A stretch of 64,000 bases of DNA from Fragum whitleyi (lineage: Eukaryota; Mollusca; Bivalvia; Cardiida; Cardiidae). Both the position numbers and the translations under genes were made by a program. Below are positions 18,142 to 30,640 of this stretch, piece after piece. Numbering within the stretch: the stretch's first letter is position 1; every line of letters starts with the position of its first letter. The stretch covers positions 26,118,026 to 26,182,025 of the forward strand of contig OX411543.1 in the NCBI GenBank assembly GCA_948146395.1, given 5' to 3'. Below the pieces are notes generated by a model, which saw only the letters and a program-made list of their open reading frames with translations, ran no database searches and had not been told where the DNA came from.

Positions 18142-18953
18142 AGCTCACCTGAGCACGAAGTGCTCAAGGTGAGCTTTTTATGGTTAGGTGGATGTCATCA
18201 GTCGTCAACATTTACCTTGTATGCACTCTAGATGCCATATTTTTTGGCCAATCAACCTGAAATTTGGTGAGAATGATTGCCTTGATAATATCTCGAATGA
18301 GTTCTAAATTGGGTCAACAGGGGTCAAAAACTAGGTCACGGGTCAAATCTTTGAAAAACCTTGTATGCACTCTAGAGGTCACATTTTTTGCCCGAAATTT
18401 GGTCAGAATGATTGTCTTGATAAAATCTCGGACAAGTTCAAAAACTAGGTCACTCAGTCAAATCTTGGAAAAACCTTGTATTTTGACTAGAGGTCACATT
18501 TTTTACCCAATCGGCCTGAAATTTGGTCAGAATGATTGTCTTGATAAAATCCAAGATGAGTTTTAATTAGTTCAATTGGGATCTAAACTACTGTTAGGTC
18601 ATGGGTCAAATCTTAGAAAAACCTTGTATGCACTCAGGAGGTCACATTTTTTGCACGAGCAACCTGAAATTCGGTCATATTGATTATCCTGATTAAATAT
18701 CAGGCGAGTTTGAAATAAAGTCAAGTGTGGTCTAAAACAAGGTCATGGTGTCAAATCTTAGAAAAAGTCTGTATGCACTCTAGAGGTCACATTTTTTGCC
18801 TGATACACCTGAAATTTGATCAGAATGTTTATCTTGATAAAATCTCAGACGAGTTCGAAATTAGGTCAAGTGGGGTCAAAAACACGGGATCAAATCAAAG
18901 AGTTTTGGACAGTTCACTCAGGTGAGCGATGAAAGGCCATTATGGCCCTCTTG
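18142..18953 (+). repeat. A-family element with a divergent core
   Basis: Head TTTTTAGCTCACCTGAGCAC with arm GTGCTCAAGGTGAGCT. The core units share CCTGAAATTTGGTCAGAATG, CTTGATAAAATCTC and CTTGTATGCACTCTAGAGGT. The tail is CACTCAGGTGAGCGATG, the palindrome AGGCCATTATGGCCC, then TCTTGTTT. The core differs from other A copies while the ends match. Small frames here are repeat sequence. Confidence 0.8.
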
Positions 18954-19045
18954 TTTGTCCAGAACATATCCTTAAAACTAGAATCATGAAACTTCCTAGG
19001 TGGATACATCTGATTGAGGAGAATCATAACTCTTCTTATCTTTTT

Positions 19046-20118
19046 AGCTCACCTGAGCATGAAGTGCTCAAGGTGAGCTATTGGGATCGTAGAATGTCCG
19101 TCGTCTGTCGTCCACAATTTCTTTAAACATCTTCTCCTCCTAAACCAGTGGGCCAATCTTGATGAAACTTGGCAGGGATGTTCCTTGGGTCAAGCTCTAC
19201 TAAAGTTGTTCAAATAGATGAAATCCACCCTTAACTTTCCCTTTACCCTTAACAAAAAGGGTGAAAATATGAAAATCTTTAAAAATCTTCTTCTCTAAAA
19301 CCAGAAGGCAGACAGCTTTCATATTTGGTATGTAGCATCATCTAGTGGACCTCTACCAAGTTTGTTCATATCAAGACCCTGGGGTCATATTTGGGCTTTG
19401 CCCGGGCCTAACCCTTTTTACATAGAATCAAAGAGCGAAAATCTTTAAAAATCTTCTTCTCTGTAACCAGATGGCAGATAGCTTAAATATTTGGTGTGTA
19501 GCATCACCTAGTGGGCTTCTATCAAGTTTGTTCATAACAAGACCCTTGGGTCATATTTGGGCTTTGCACGGGTGCATCCCTTTATCTCTTATGAGCACGA
19601 AGGGTAAAAAATGAAAATCTTCAAAAGTCTTCTCTGAAACCAGAAGGCAGACAGCTTTCATATTTGGTATGTAGCATCATCTAGTGGACCTCTACCAAGT
19701 TTGTTCATATCAAGACCCTGGGATCATATTTGGGCTCAACCGGGCGCAACCCTTTTTACATAGAATCAAAGAGCGAAAATCTTTTAAAATCTTCTTAACT
19801 CGAAACCGGAGGGCACACTGCTTTCATTTTTGGTATGTAGCATCATCTTGTGGGCCCCTACCAAGTTTGTTCATATCAAGACCCTTTGGTCATATTTGGG
19901 GTCCACCCGGGCGCATCCCTTTATCTCTTATGAGCACGAAAGGTAAAAAATGAATCAAAGAGCAAAAAGGCATATCTGTCTTGCTCTTCGCTGAAAACGT
20001 TCCATGATATTGATTTGGGCAATTATCTTCTTTTTGACATCTGCCTATCTAATTAATGTGATGTCCCAGGGGTCATAGAGACTCAGGTGAGCGATCTAGG
20101 ACCATCTTGGTCCTCTTG
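19046..20118 (+). repeat. A-family element, complete
   Basis: Head TTTTTAGCTCACCTGAGC, GTCCGTCGTCTGTCG tract, then core units with CCAGAAGGCAGACAGCTTTC, GGTATGTAGCATCATCTAG and CAAGACCCTGGGGTCATA. The tail is GACTCAGGTGAGCGATC, then GGACCATCTTGGTCC, then TCTTG. Its 3' flanking T run is also the 5' flank of the B element at 20122. Confidence 0.85.
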
Positions 20119-20121
20119 TTT

Positions 20122-20401
20122 AGCTCCACTGGCCTAAAATTGTTCATGAAATTCCGATTGGCCCATAAAAAAGGGCGGGGCAGGGGGGGGAGGGGCTTAT
20201 TTCTGAAATCTTTGAAAGTTATCTCCACCTGAACCACTGGGCCAATTTCAATGAAACTTTACCAGAATATGAGTGGGCAGGTTAGGGCTTGAGTTAAGTC
20301 TGAATGATGCTGACTTCCATTACTCTATATTTTCAATATCCCCCTTTAAATCTTTAGATGTTGAAACCAGTGGAGCCATTCAGGCCCTCAATGGCCTCTT
20401 G
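20122..20401 (+). repeat. short B-family element abutting an A tail
   Basis: AGCTCCACTGGCC is followed by one core unit and the B end AACCAGTGGAGCC with AGGCCCTCAATGGCC then TCTTG. It starts three bases after the A element ends, so only TTT separates them. Confidence 0.75.
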
Positions 20402-20588
20402 TTCTATATGTTATATAGTGGAAACTTTGAAAATCATTTTCTCAAAATATATAGTAATGGGTTTTCAAACATGTACATTTTTGGGGGGGCGACCTAAATG
20501 CTGAAACTACACTTTGTTCAAACTGTTGTGGACGAGCAGTAGTTGTAGCATTTGATTTGAAAGATTTTCTTTTGTTAAACTTTTTTTA
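20402..20588. other. no recognisable feature
   Basis: AT-rich, with a seven-G run near 20486. No feature supported. Confidence 0.35.
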
Positions 20589-20765
20589 ATGACCCTGATT
20601 ACACATCTTGTCGAGCCAAGGGTTACGAACGTTTTACTTATCGAGAAGAAGCTATCAATTCGATACCCCTTGACTCGTGAAGATGCTGATTACATTGCAT
20701 TATCAAAAACAAAGGGGCTGTATGGCTCCACTGGCTTTAACATCTCAAGATTTGAAAAAAAGGTA
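20589..20765 (+). CDS. candidate coding exon, unidentified
   Basis: An open frame starts at an ATG and gives an ordinary-looking peptide (…VLLIEKKLSIRYPLTREDAD…, …GLYGSTGFNISRFEKK). It runs into AAAAAAAGGTAATC, which could be a 5' splice site near 20767. Base composition is less AT-rich than its flanks and it does not match any repeat family here. I recognise no domain. It could be a first coding exon, a captured exon or chance. Confidence 0.22.
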
Positions 20766-20924
20766 ATCAAAATAGAATCAAACCACTGAAGGTTATGAAA
20801 GTCTCCAACATTCAAACAGAATTCAGAGTTATTCAAAAATGATATTTTTCATGAGCTATCAGGACGGAAATGTTATATACACGCGTAACTCATATATAAA
20901 ATAAAATGGAAGCAGAATTACACC

Positions 20925-21412
20925 AAAGACCTTGACTATACTCATAAATATGTACAGTTAACAACATCATGAAATTGACAAGGTGAATGATTTTGGAATG
21001 GTTTAGGAATGAAATCGATTGAGTGTGTTGAGCGAGTTTTGAGTAAATTTAATGGAAAGTAATCCAATATCGAAAATTTTATTCAGGTTGAACAAAATTA
21101 GCGATATTGATTACCTCCCTTTGATAAAATATGCATACAAGTTCTATAGATAGCTTCCTATTTCTTCAAGAACCTTTTAGACGCTCACAATTTGAAATAT
21201 GACGGTCAACTTGCGATTTTTCTCTATCCAAATTTATTTTAATGACGTTGATTCTATATATTTTTCAATGGGTTTCAGCGGTTTTGAATGGTATGAGTGT
21301 TTGGAATGAATGGAGCGCTGAGCGATTTGGAATGGTTTTGATTTAGATGAATGTCAATTTCACGATGTTACTAACTGTATATTGAAAGTCCTTGCTAATA
21401 CTTATGCATATT
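20925..21412. mobile_element. foldback element, about 490 bp
   Basis: The left arm contains CCTTGACTATACTC and TACAGTTAACAACATCATGA. The right arm contains the inverse CACGATGTTACTAACTGTA and AAAGTCCTTGC. The interior is rich in GGAATG and GAGCG words. No coding capacity was seen. Confidence 0.45.
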
Positions 21413-21689
21413 ATTTCAGTATCATTCTAATACCAATAAAGCAAATGTCTTGTGATGAGTTACTAGGTCTGACGCCAAATTCACCAAAATCACTATGAAG
21501 TTATCTCCCTTAACCCACATACCCTTTACCTATCTTATTCCTTATATCCTATTCAGCTGATTGAAATAAGTCGACCATTCTTATGAATAACGAAAAAGAG
21601 ACTACGAGTCTAAAACTAATTCATACAATCGCCCTTTTAAACGGCACTCGAGTTTTCAGATAGGTAAGGGAAAACAATTATAAGATTTC
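21413..21689. other. no recognisable feature
   Basis: Nothing supported beyond scattered AT-rich sequence. Confidence 0.35.
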
Positions 21690-23068
21690 AAAGTAAAATT
21701 TGGCCCCGCCTTCCTACGCCTTTATTTGTGGCCAATCAAAATTAAATAAATAATTTACCATGTCAAGTTGAGATAAAATTGGCCCGTTTGTCCGAGAAGA
21801 GAATATATTTAAAATGAAATAAACCACGCCCATATTTGGGCGGTCGATCAAAATTTGATGAACAATTTATGGAGAGGTTCAACTAATGAACATTTTAAAG
21901 TGAAAGTAAGCCCCACCCTGTCACACCCATAATTTTCGGTTCAGTGAAAATTGTTCGAACAACTTAAGAAGGCAGTCACCCTAGTAATATTTCTGCCTAG
22001 TTTTCGTTAAAATCCTCCCACTCAGTTCGACCCCTGAGAAAATTTCTCGAACAACAAAGAGGTCATCAGAGGAACATTCATTCCAAGTTCATTTGAAATT
22101 GACCAAATGGTTTGGTAGAAGACAACTTTTTAAATTGAAAATAAGCTTCACCTTGCCGACACATATTTTTGGGTCAGTCAAAATTTCTGCGGTACATGGT
22201 CACCCAAGGAGCATTGATCCCAAATTTCATTGAAATTTGGATCAATGGTTTGGGAGAAAAAGATTACGATTTGCTAAACGATTTAAGTGAAAAAACTTCC
22301 ATACACAAATTTCGGGGTCAATTAAAACTTAAACAATAAAAGTAAAAGACCACCCAAGGAACATTCATGCTAAGTTTTGATGCAATGGGTCCAAAGCTTT
22401 GGAGATTTTAACACGAAAATAAGTCCCGCAGCCACGCCCATATTTCGGGGAGCAAAATTTCTTGAATAACTTTGGAAGAGAGTCACACATGGAACATCTC
22501 TGCCAAGATTCACCAAATTCGGCCGAATGATTTTGGAGGATTTTTAAAGATTGCTTAGCGAAAATAAGCCCCTTCCTGCTACTCCCATATATGGAGGATC
22601 AATCAATCTTTTAGGTATATAAGTAAAGGGATCATCCTAGAAATTTTTTAGCCAAGTTTCATTAAAATCTGCCCAATGGTTTGGGAGGAGAATTTTTATT
22701 AAGATTTGAAAGCGAAAATAAGCCTCGTCCTGCCTATCCCATATTTGGGGATCTATCAACATTTCTTGAACAATATAAGTGAAGGGACGCCCAAGGAACA
22801 TTCATGCCAAGTTTCATTGAAATCAGTCCGATGGTTTAGGATGAGATTATTTTAAAGATTGTAATCGTTGAAATAAGCCCCACACTGCTCCACCCATATG
22901 GGGGAGGGGGTCTAGCAAAAGTTCTTTAACAATATAAGTGAAGGGTCACCCAAGGGACATTCATACCAAGTTTCATTGAAATCGGTCCAATGGTTTTGGA
23001 GAAGAATATTTTTGAAGCTTTTATCTTTAAAATTAGCCCCGCCCTGTCACGCCCATATTCGGAGGTCT
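21690..23068 (-). repeat. B-family core array, reversed
   Basis: Read on the minus strand, this holds about nine degenerate units with GGGCGTGGCAGGGCGGGGCT-like words, CTCCTCC-AACCATTGGCC and AACTTGGCATGAATGTTCC. It has no visible head or tail of its own. It sits directly before a forward B head, giving an inverted arrangement. Confidence 0.7.
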
Positions 23069-23077
23069 ATCATTTTT

Positions 23078-23460
23078 AGCTCCATTGGTCGAAGGCCACT
23101 GGGGCTATTGTCATGGAGCTGTGTCCGTTTTGCATGCGTCCGGTCGTAAACCTTTTCTTTAAAAATCTTCTCCCCAGAAACTACTGGATGGATTTAAACC
23201 AAACTTCACAGGAATGATCATTGGTGACCCTCTTTCAAAGTTGTTCAAGAAATTTTGATCCATTGAAAAACATGGAATGGGTATGGCTAATCTCCAAATA
23301 TGGTAAAAAGTGACTTTTCTCAGAACCTAATCGATGAATACCAATTAAATTTTACATGAATGATTCTTGGAAGGACCTTTTATCAGTCTGCAAAAAATTA
23401 TTGTGATCGGGTGAAAAATATGTATTTTATGGGCGGAGGTCATTTCTCTATAAATACACA
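23078..23460 (+). repeat. B-family element, 3' truncated
   Basis: Head TTTTTAGCTCCATTGG, GGGGCTATTGTCATGG, GCGTCCGGTCGTAAAC, then core units ending at TATGGGCGGAGGTCATTTCT near 23453. The CTCTAG-type end is absent. Confidence 0.75.
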
Positions 23461-23837
23461 GAGAATAAAGTATTGCATCACCAGAAGTTTACCGTGTGGT
23501 AACTTGACGCAACTAATGCACAACAAAACATTTTCAGGGTGTCTTGTAATTGTTAATAAACGAGACCTTTTTGCCAAATTCTGCCATTTCGTACATTTAT
23601 GGCCATAATAAAAAAGAACATGCTTTAATAATTTATTCGAACACGCTTAGTTATGGCTGCATCGAATGTGCTAGATGTGATATCAACCTGATTATTCTCT
23701 CTTATCCAAGAATGGTCCACACACTTATAGTACAACCAATATCATGTACATGTACATGCAAAAGCGACGATAATCACGGCACCCACTTTTCTCCTTATAC
23801 CCTTAATGAGACGTAGGATGAGAAATATGGTCTTTAC
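23461..23837. other. no recognisable feature
   Basis: Unique-looking sequence. Two overlapping frames (23360-23608 and 23550-23816) are short and partly repeat-derived; neither is supported. Confidence 0.4.
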
Positions 23838-23839
23838 TA

Positions 23840-24812
23840 CGAGGGTGGATCAAAAAGTACGTGGACTTTTACTATAATTTTGAAATTTCCCGACCGAAAT
23901 GAATTAAACTTCGTACACGTTTCTAATCATTTAATGCTGACATAATACTGAACTTAAAAGAGTTTGACTGTGATGAAAAAAACCCAAAGTTTTATGTTCT
24001 TGAATAGGCGCCATCGGCGCAACCCATTTTGTGACGCTTCTTCCTAGTAACATCACCTATAATTTTCCTGTAAATTTGTATCAAACCATTCCAAACTTCG
24101 TCTGTATACGTGTTGACGTTATCTGTAGGGGTGTTTAAGATTTAAGCGTAATCCATCAGGTATTTTCCAAATGAAAGTCAATAAGCTTAGGGCACGCCTC
24201 AATTTTTGAGCTTCAAAATAACGGCACCGGCGCAGGTAAAGACAACCGAGCAAAAATTAAGTTCTACTGGACCTATGGAAAACCTAATCGAGACGTTAAA
24301 ATGATGAAATATGATAAAGGGTCTACGGTAGTAAGCAGATGTCTTCTTTTTAAATTGTTTAAAAGTTGGCGGGGTTTTGTTGTTGTTGTTGTTGTTGTTG
24401 TTTAATGGAGAGGATGACACTCTGAGAATGAGAAAAGAATGAGAAAAACACATGTTACACACTTAAGTTCATCAGTTTGGATCATATTTGTATGAAAATA
24501 TTGCTTATCCAACACATGAAGCAATACAGAAATCAAGATGATTATTGAAGTTGAGTATTTTGAAAAGTTTTGACTTTCAGCGGAATTTGCAAATACCGTT
24601 GCGTTATATTGACGCCATTAGCGTGCGCCGGTACCAAATGACTACATGTTTTAGAATGGTTGCTGCATGTGAACAACAAGTAGGATTGCGTTCAAATTTA
24701 CATGATAAACAGAAAAATGCCGCAACTTAATAATAGCTTAGTTTTCTTTTTTAAATCTGTAAAATCAAGATTTCTATAACGTTAGTCTACGTAATTTTTT
24801 TATTCACCTTCG
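23840..24812 (+). mobile_element. mariner-type element remnant, copy 1
   Basis: It is flanked by TA on both sides. Terminal inverted repeats are about 30 bp: CGAGGGTGGATCAAAAAGTA on the left and, reverse-complemented, CGAAGGTGAATAAAAAAATT on the right. The right-centre + strand (about 24260-24360) encodes a KFYWTYGKPNRDVKMMKY-like stretch followed by VSRCLLFKLFK. It resembles the N-terminal helix-turn-helix region of mariner transposases. The frame is broken and the catalytic region is missing, so it is a dead or non-autonomous copy. A (GTT)n tract lies at 24376-24402. Confidence 0.7.
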
Positions 24813-25172
<360 letters not shown>

Positions 25173-26083
25173 GTCCGTTTGACTTCTATATGGACCAACA
25201 TTTCGCCGAAAATCTCAGAAATTAATTAACGAAACGCATATTTTTCTTGTCATATCATTTTTTCCAGCTAATACCATGACGAATTTTGTTTTTTTTAGAA
25301 TTTTTGAATGTAAAATTATGATTTTGTCCGTCCGTCTACATGTTAACTTTCAGCATTTCATACCTACTTGTTACTGTATTAAACGGAACAGCGAATTGTA
25401 TAACCAAAAATAGTACTGATTTGCATAGGGACCGAGTCAAAAGAGTAAGGTTTTAAGTGAATTGTATTACTATAAAATCGAGTTTTTCAATATAGTTAAG
25501 TTTGTCTAAGATTTTTGCTACCGTTGGATATCAAATCTGTGTATATTCTCTCTTTCTTCAGAAACTGTTTGACCAGATAATTGATAATTGATTTTATTCA
25601 TTCTGAGATGAACCCTATATTTACATGTTAAGACCAATCAAAAAGCATTATTAAACGAAGTAGTTGGGAATTTCACGAGGAAAACTTGATGAAAAGGCGA
25701 GTACTAACGGTAAAAATCACGTGCTATTTAAGTTTAAGATGACATGACCGTCAATATGCTAATTAGCATGTCCAAATAAGGAATAATGGACATTTCACCT
25801 GTCAAAAGTTTAGTATAAAACCACGTGTCTTTACTATATATGTTGACATTTTCTTACTATTGAACAGCCTCCATCACCCCTCGTGTTTAAGAACGGATAA
25901 TGCGAAAATTTTAACATTAACTAGATAGACAAAATCATTATTTTGAAATCACTTTATTTTCAAAAAATATTTTTTGGAATGGTATTAAGCTGAAATTAAG
26001 ATTTTACTACATACAAATCCTTTATTCAAACGCAATTTTATGTAATTGATGAAAAGGTTGGTCCATATAGAAGTCAAACGGAC
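25173..26083. mobile_element. 911 bp element with perfect 27 bp terminal inverted repeats
   Basis: The left end GTCCGTTTGACTTCTATATG and its continuation GACCAAC are exactly mirrored at 26057-26083. Both sides are flanked by TA inside a GATA tract, which fits a TA target duplication (Tc1/mariner superfamily style). The interior is AT-rich and I see no transposase, so it is probably a non-autonomous element. The perfect ends suggest recent activity. Confidence 0.75.
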
Positions 26084-26690
26084 TATAGATAGATATTGCA
26101 ATACTTTTTTCTTTGTGTAGGCCCTATATAATAGTACATTGTTTACATTTTTATAATTAAAAACCCTGAATTTTGATTTGTATAAGTAGAAAACTTATAG
26201 ATGCATTTCATTGAAATAAATCCTTGATCTTTGAAAAGAAAAATTTGCAAATTGACTGTAATTACATATTTAGATTTTAACTAAGTGTAAAAAGGAATCA
26301 CTCACAGCGTAAACATCAATTTGGGGCCAAGTGTTAAACGCTGAACGTTTATAAATATACAAAGAGAACACGTAGGAGTGGATCTTCTTAATTAAAATTA
26401 TCACATATTCATTACCCGATTCCGACAGTAGGAGGCAAAAAAATCGTTGAAATACAGCTTTGTTCAAGTTGAAGTTACGCTGTTCTGATCGCATTACTAA
26501 TCAAGACTTTTCATTCACTATGACAAAATTTAAATCGTCATTTTATTTTAGTTGACTGTTTATCATTTTCAATGTAATTCCACTTTAAAAAAACTCTTTA
26601 AAAATGTGTTTTCTTAATAAAAGAAAACAATTAAAATAGCGGGGTGTATGGAAGACCAGGACTAGGTCAGTGATACAATTTCACATTGTC
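26084..26690. other. no recognisable feature
   Basis: GATA remnant to 26096, then AT-rich DNA without supported features. Confidence 0.4.
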
Positions 26691-26800
26691 CTATTTTTTT
26701 TATTTTTTTTTTATTTTTTTATTTTTTCATTTTTTTTTCTATTTTATTTTTTTTTATTTATTTTTTTTCTGGGTGTGTGTGTGTGGGGGGGGGGGGTATC
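26691..26800. repeat. T-rich low-complexity tract with GT and G runs
   Basis: About 75 bp of nearly pure T with scattered A, then GTGTGTGTGTG and a run of ten G. The Phe-rich frame over it is an artefact. Confidence 0.9.
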
Positions 26801-27067
26801 CCTTATTGAATTGGTAATACCTTATTTTCCGTTCATGGTCAGGTATGTTTTCCCCCTTTTTATGCAAAAACAAAGTGTATCCGACTAGCGTCATACACTT
26901 TGCTGTGCTAGTGGACACACCTCAATATTAAAGCTTGTAAAGCTCGAAATCATATCCAAAGACAGACAGAACATTTTTGTGTTAATTTATAAGCATAACC
27001 AGCATAGTTCATCCTCAGAACATTAGTAAATTTCGTCATGACGTCAAATAAAGGACCACCTGTACCA
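26801..27067. other. no recognisable feature
   Basis: No supported feature. Confidence 0.4.
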
Positions 27068-27393
27068 GCTATTCTCTTATAACTATACACGTATCCGTGT
27101 GATAACATCCTATATGATATTTTTTATGATATCACATAGTTATTTTTAGAACAATGAGACAATGGGGCTATTTTTAGAAACTTGCATTTCAGTTAGAAAC
27201 ATCGACGAAAAGAAGACAAATAGAGCTTATAAGATAAATATAATACGTAGTCAAGTGTATTTAAAAAAAAAATCTAATTCGGTTGTGAAAATTGATAATT
27301 GTCTCGGCAGAGCCTCGACAATGATCAATTCTCCCAACCTCGTTAGATATTTTTTTCATATAATACACTAAGTACGTATTATATATTTCTCAT
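27068..27393 (-). mobile_element. G-family element, copy 2 (reversed)
   Basis: Inverted relative to 13099-13425 over its whole length: ATCCGTGTGATAACATCC, GAAACTTGCATTTCAGTTAG, the foldback core AACCTCGTTAGATAT, and TACGTATTATATATTTCTC at the end. Confidence 0.7.
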
Positions 27394-27638
27394 ACAATCC
27401 GTCCGTATCATCTCTGTCCGCTTACAGCACTTAGCCGGGTTTTACTTAAAGAACTACCCGAGGCTTTCTTTTTGTCCATTTACTTTTTCTATATATTTCT
27501 CTCGGAACAGTATTACATGTTTTTCGTGAAGAGCTGGAGAATGGTTAATTGCAAATATTGCTACTTGATTAATTAATTGGGCCTCAGAGGGGGTTCGTTG
27601 GAACCCGGGGCCCCGAACCCCCGCTGGATCCGCCACTG
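27394..27638 (-). mobile_element. possible DNA-transposon terminus
   Basis: From 27638 leftwards the minus strand reads CAGTGGCGGATCCAGC, then GGGGGTTCGGGGCCCC. CAGTGGCGGATCCAG starts are common at repeat ends in invertebrate genomes. The opposite end was not found, so the boundary and class are uncertain. Confidence 0.35.
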
Positions 27639-27936
27639 AAGGAAGCCTAAGACTAGTGATGATATTTTAAGATTATTATCAGGTCTAGCTCTATACAAAC
27701 TCTCAAATGTACATAAGTTAAAGTTCCATTGATAAAGAAAATTTTGTCACAGTTTTAAAGTTTCTTCAATAGCAAAACAGAATGGAATCAGACATTCCAG
27801 TCTATCTGGTTTATTTATTTCCAGTCTATTTACGATTTTAGAAAAGTTATCTACCTTTGTTAAAAATCCGCCCAAAAAATTACTATAAGAAATTTTTGTA
27901 AGCTTTGAAATTTCATTATTATCAAAGTGGTGTTTT
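27639..27936. other. no recognisable feature
   Basis: AT-rich; nothing supported. Confidence 0.4.
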
Positions 27937-27937
27937 T

Positions 27938-28245
27938 AGCTTTCCTGATCACGAAGTGCTTTAGGTGAACTATTGTGGTCGACCAATCTCCGGTGTCCGT
28001 CCCTCTGTCCGTCCTCCTTCTACAATTAAAAAAAAATCTTCACCGTCAGATTTCAAGCAAACTTCACAAAAATGATCTTTAGGACCAAGACTTTGAAAAT
28101 ACTTCATAATTTGGAATCCATGAAGATTATTCGTTGCCTTGAAACTGGAGTTAAAAACTTAGAAAATAGTCTATTTCCAAAACCATAAGGGTTAGAGCTT
28201 TCATAATTGTACAGTGAAGCGTTTCCAAATGGTTTTCTATCAAAA
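27938..28245 (+). repeat. A-family element, decayed and truncated
   Basis: Head TTTTTAGCTTTCCTGATCAC with GAAGTGCTTTAGGTGAACT, then CCGTCCCTCTGTCCGTCC and one or two core units (TTCAAGCAAACTTCACA, AATGATCTTTAGG). No tail. Confidence 0.6.
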
Positions 28246-29295
28246 TATCGTCCAGACACCTATTTTGACGCTCACATATTTTGACGCCTAAATTATTTGG
28301 ATGAGTTTTTTCCCATTAACTTTAATAATGTCTATAATTGATTTTCAACATTTTTTCCACCATTTAGAAATTAATTGTGATGATAACGAATGAAGAATAA
28401 TTCCACATTGACTTATTTTGTTTGGTATTTTTTCTGGAAAAAAATTCATGTATTTTTTGTCAACTCCAAAATACCCATAATTAGCAAGAAAATGGTTATA
28501 AAATAATCAATATAGGTCATGATGTGATCCACTGGTACCAAATTAACAAAATGTAGTGACTGCCTCCTGAACAAAATGGAAAGAAAATCTTCAAAATCAT
28601 TGTCTAACAGTTCAATTTGCTATACAAAATTAACAGGCTGTTTCTTTATAACATTCTCAAAACTAGCATTTAATGTTATTGTAATTTATCAAATTAACCA
28701 TTGTACTAATACAATAAATTTTTGTCAAACACATCCTTTGCAAAGTTCTGTTATCAATATTTCTTGGCTGTTTACAAAGAGATGGTTTTATTTTTGTTCA
28801 CTTGTTAAGCTGAGGGGGTAAAACTATAACATTTAATCATAATGAAATTATTTCATTTTACTTCAACTTCAACCTTTTATCAGCCGGAAATTCAACGTTG
28901 ATTACTGGAGGCTGGTGCTGTCTTTACCCCCATCTATAAGAAAAATGACAATAAAGAACAAATATCATGTTATTTATACATAAGCAAAGTGATTCATGGG
29001 CCTAAGTGAAATTATTAAAAGATAATAATTTCGTCTTGGTATTTCATTCACAATACAAATTTTATTGAGCTGTTTTATCTAGGGCATCAAAATAGGAGTC
29101 TGCAAATAAACTCCATGCCAAAGGGATGGGTATTTTTTAGTTTCAATTTCCAAAAGCAGAACAGACAAAAGGAAGTTGATATGTATTGCACACATCTCAC
29201 ATTAAATGTAAACAACATAGATTAAAACAAGTGATGGGCTGATTAATCTATATAATTGATAGTCAATTGGTTTGGCTTCGGATGACAACACTCAA
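28246..29295. other. no recognisable feature
   Basis: About 1 kb of AT-rich DNA. A frame at 28576-28821 has no recognisable product and no splice context, so I did not call it. Confidence 0.4.
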
Positions 29296-29539
29296 TTAAC
29301 CCTTGTCATGCTCAATAAATTTTGGCTAAATATTTTCATCAAATTCAAAGGGCAAAAAGTGCTGATAGTACAACTGTAGGTCAATTTTTATTTTAAAAAC
29401 TAAATCTATTGACAATTCTGGTTTGAAAATGAGAAACAGGTGGTATAGACTAGCATCAGACCACATTTGTGCATGCTGATGTTTGTCCATAGCTCCTGCC
29501 AAAGCAGGAATATTCCAGGTTCAGCATGACAAGGGTTAA
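29296..29539 (-). mobile_element. C-family MITE, full copy
   Basis: 244 bp with TTAA at both edges. Left TTAACCCTTGTCATGCTCAA, right TTCAGCATGACAAGGGTTAA. Same orientation as 799-1044. Confidence 0.85.
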
Positions 29540-29641
29540 GATATCTCATATTCGATTAATCATTTATTGATGTGTAAATTGCAGCCATTTGTTTTGAAAG
29601 ATAAATGTCACTTATTTACTCTTGGTTACTTCTTATTTTTT

Positions 29642-30640
29642 AGCTCCACTGGCCGAAAGGCCAGCGGACTATTGTCATGGCAGGGTGTACATCATCTTTG
29701 CATGTGTCTGTCCGTCGGTAAACTTTAACTTTGAAAATATTCTCCTCATAAAGTACTGGATGGATTCCAATCAAATTTCACAGGAATGTTCCTTTGGTGA
29801 CCCTCTATCAGATTCCTTCAAAGATTTTTGATCAGTTGAAAATCATGGCTCTAGTGGGCGTGGCTAATTTCCATATAAGGTAATAGGTGGCTTTCTCAGA
29901 AAGTAATTGATGGATATTGATTAAGCTTCACATGAATTATCCTTGAGTGGCTTTCTATCAACCTACAAAAAATCATTGTGATCATATGAAAAATATATCT
30001 TTTATGGGCGGAGGTCATTTCTCTGTATGTTATATAGTGGTAACTTTGAAAAAAAAATTCTCAGAATCTAACCATTGGATATCAACCAAATGTCCCTGGA
30101 ATGATTCTCTAGTGACCCTCAACAAGTCTAAAAAATAATTATTGTGATCAGATGAAAAATATGTATTTTATGGGCGAAGGTCATTTCTCTCTATATATAG
30201 TGAAAACTTTGAAAATCATTTTCTCAGAATCTAACCGATGGATTTCAACCAAATTCACTCGAATGATTCTGACCCTTTATCAGTCTACAAAAAAATATTG
30301 TAATCAGATGAAAAATATGTCTTTTTTGGCAGAGGTCATTTCTTCAGATAGGTTATATAGTAGAATATCCAATATAGGATAGGGTAAAACAACCTATCCT
30401 GAAAGTTGAAACAGATAGATTTGATATGGGAATTTTTATTTCTGTGAAGTTGTATTAGTCTGCAAAAAATATTTTGATTAGATGAATAGCATACTTTTTA
30501 TGGGCAGAGGACTTTCTAACATATAAAGTGAATATTTGATCACCCTTTTGGTATCACCTAAATGATGATTTTTCCTTGACTTATAAAATTTAATAGGTGT
30601 AAAGATTATAGATTAGAAGGAAAAAAACCTTTATGCTAAA
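29642..30640 (+). repeat. B-family element, 3' truncated
   Basis: Head TTTTTTAGCTCCACTGGCCG with AAAGGCCAGCGGACT, CTGTCCGTCGGTAAAC, then about five core units (AAGTACTGGATGGATTCCAA, TTTATGGGCGGAGGTCATTT, GTTATATAGTG). It then shares ATTATAGATTAGAAGGAA with the B copy at 30994, but no CTCTAG end follows. Confidence 0.8.

Noticed and set aside
18264..18925. Small proteins with similar repeated text
   Set aside because: They are frames through the tandem core of an A element; the repeats are DNA units with indels and stops.
26670..26888. Phe-rich membrane peptide
   Set aside because: It is a translation of a T-rich low-complexity tract.
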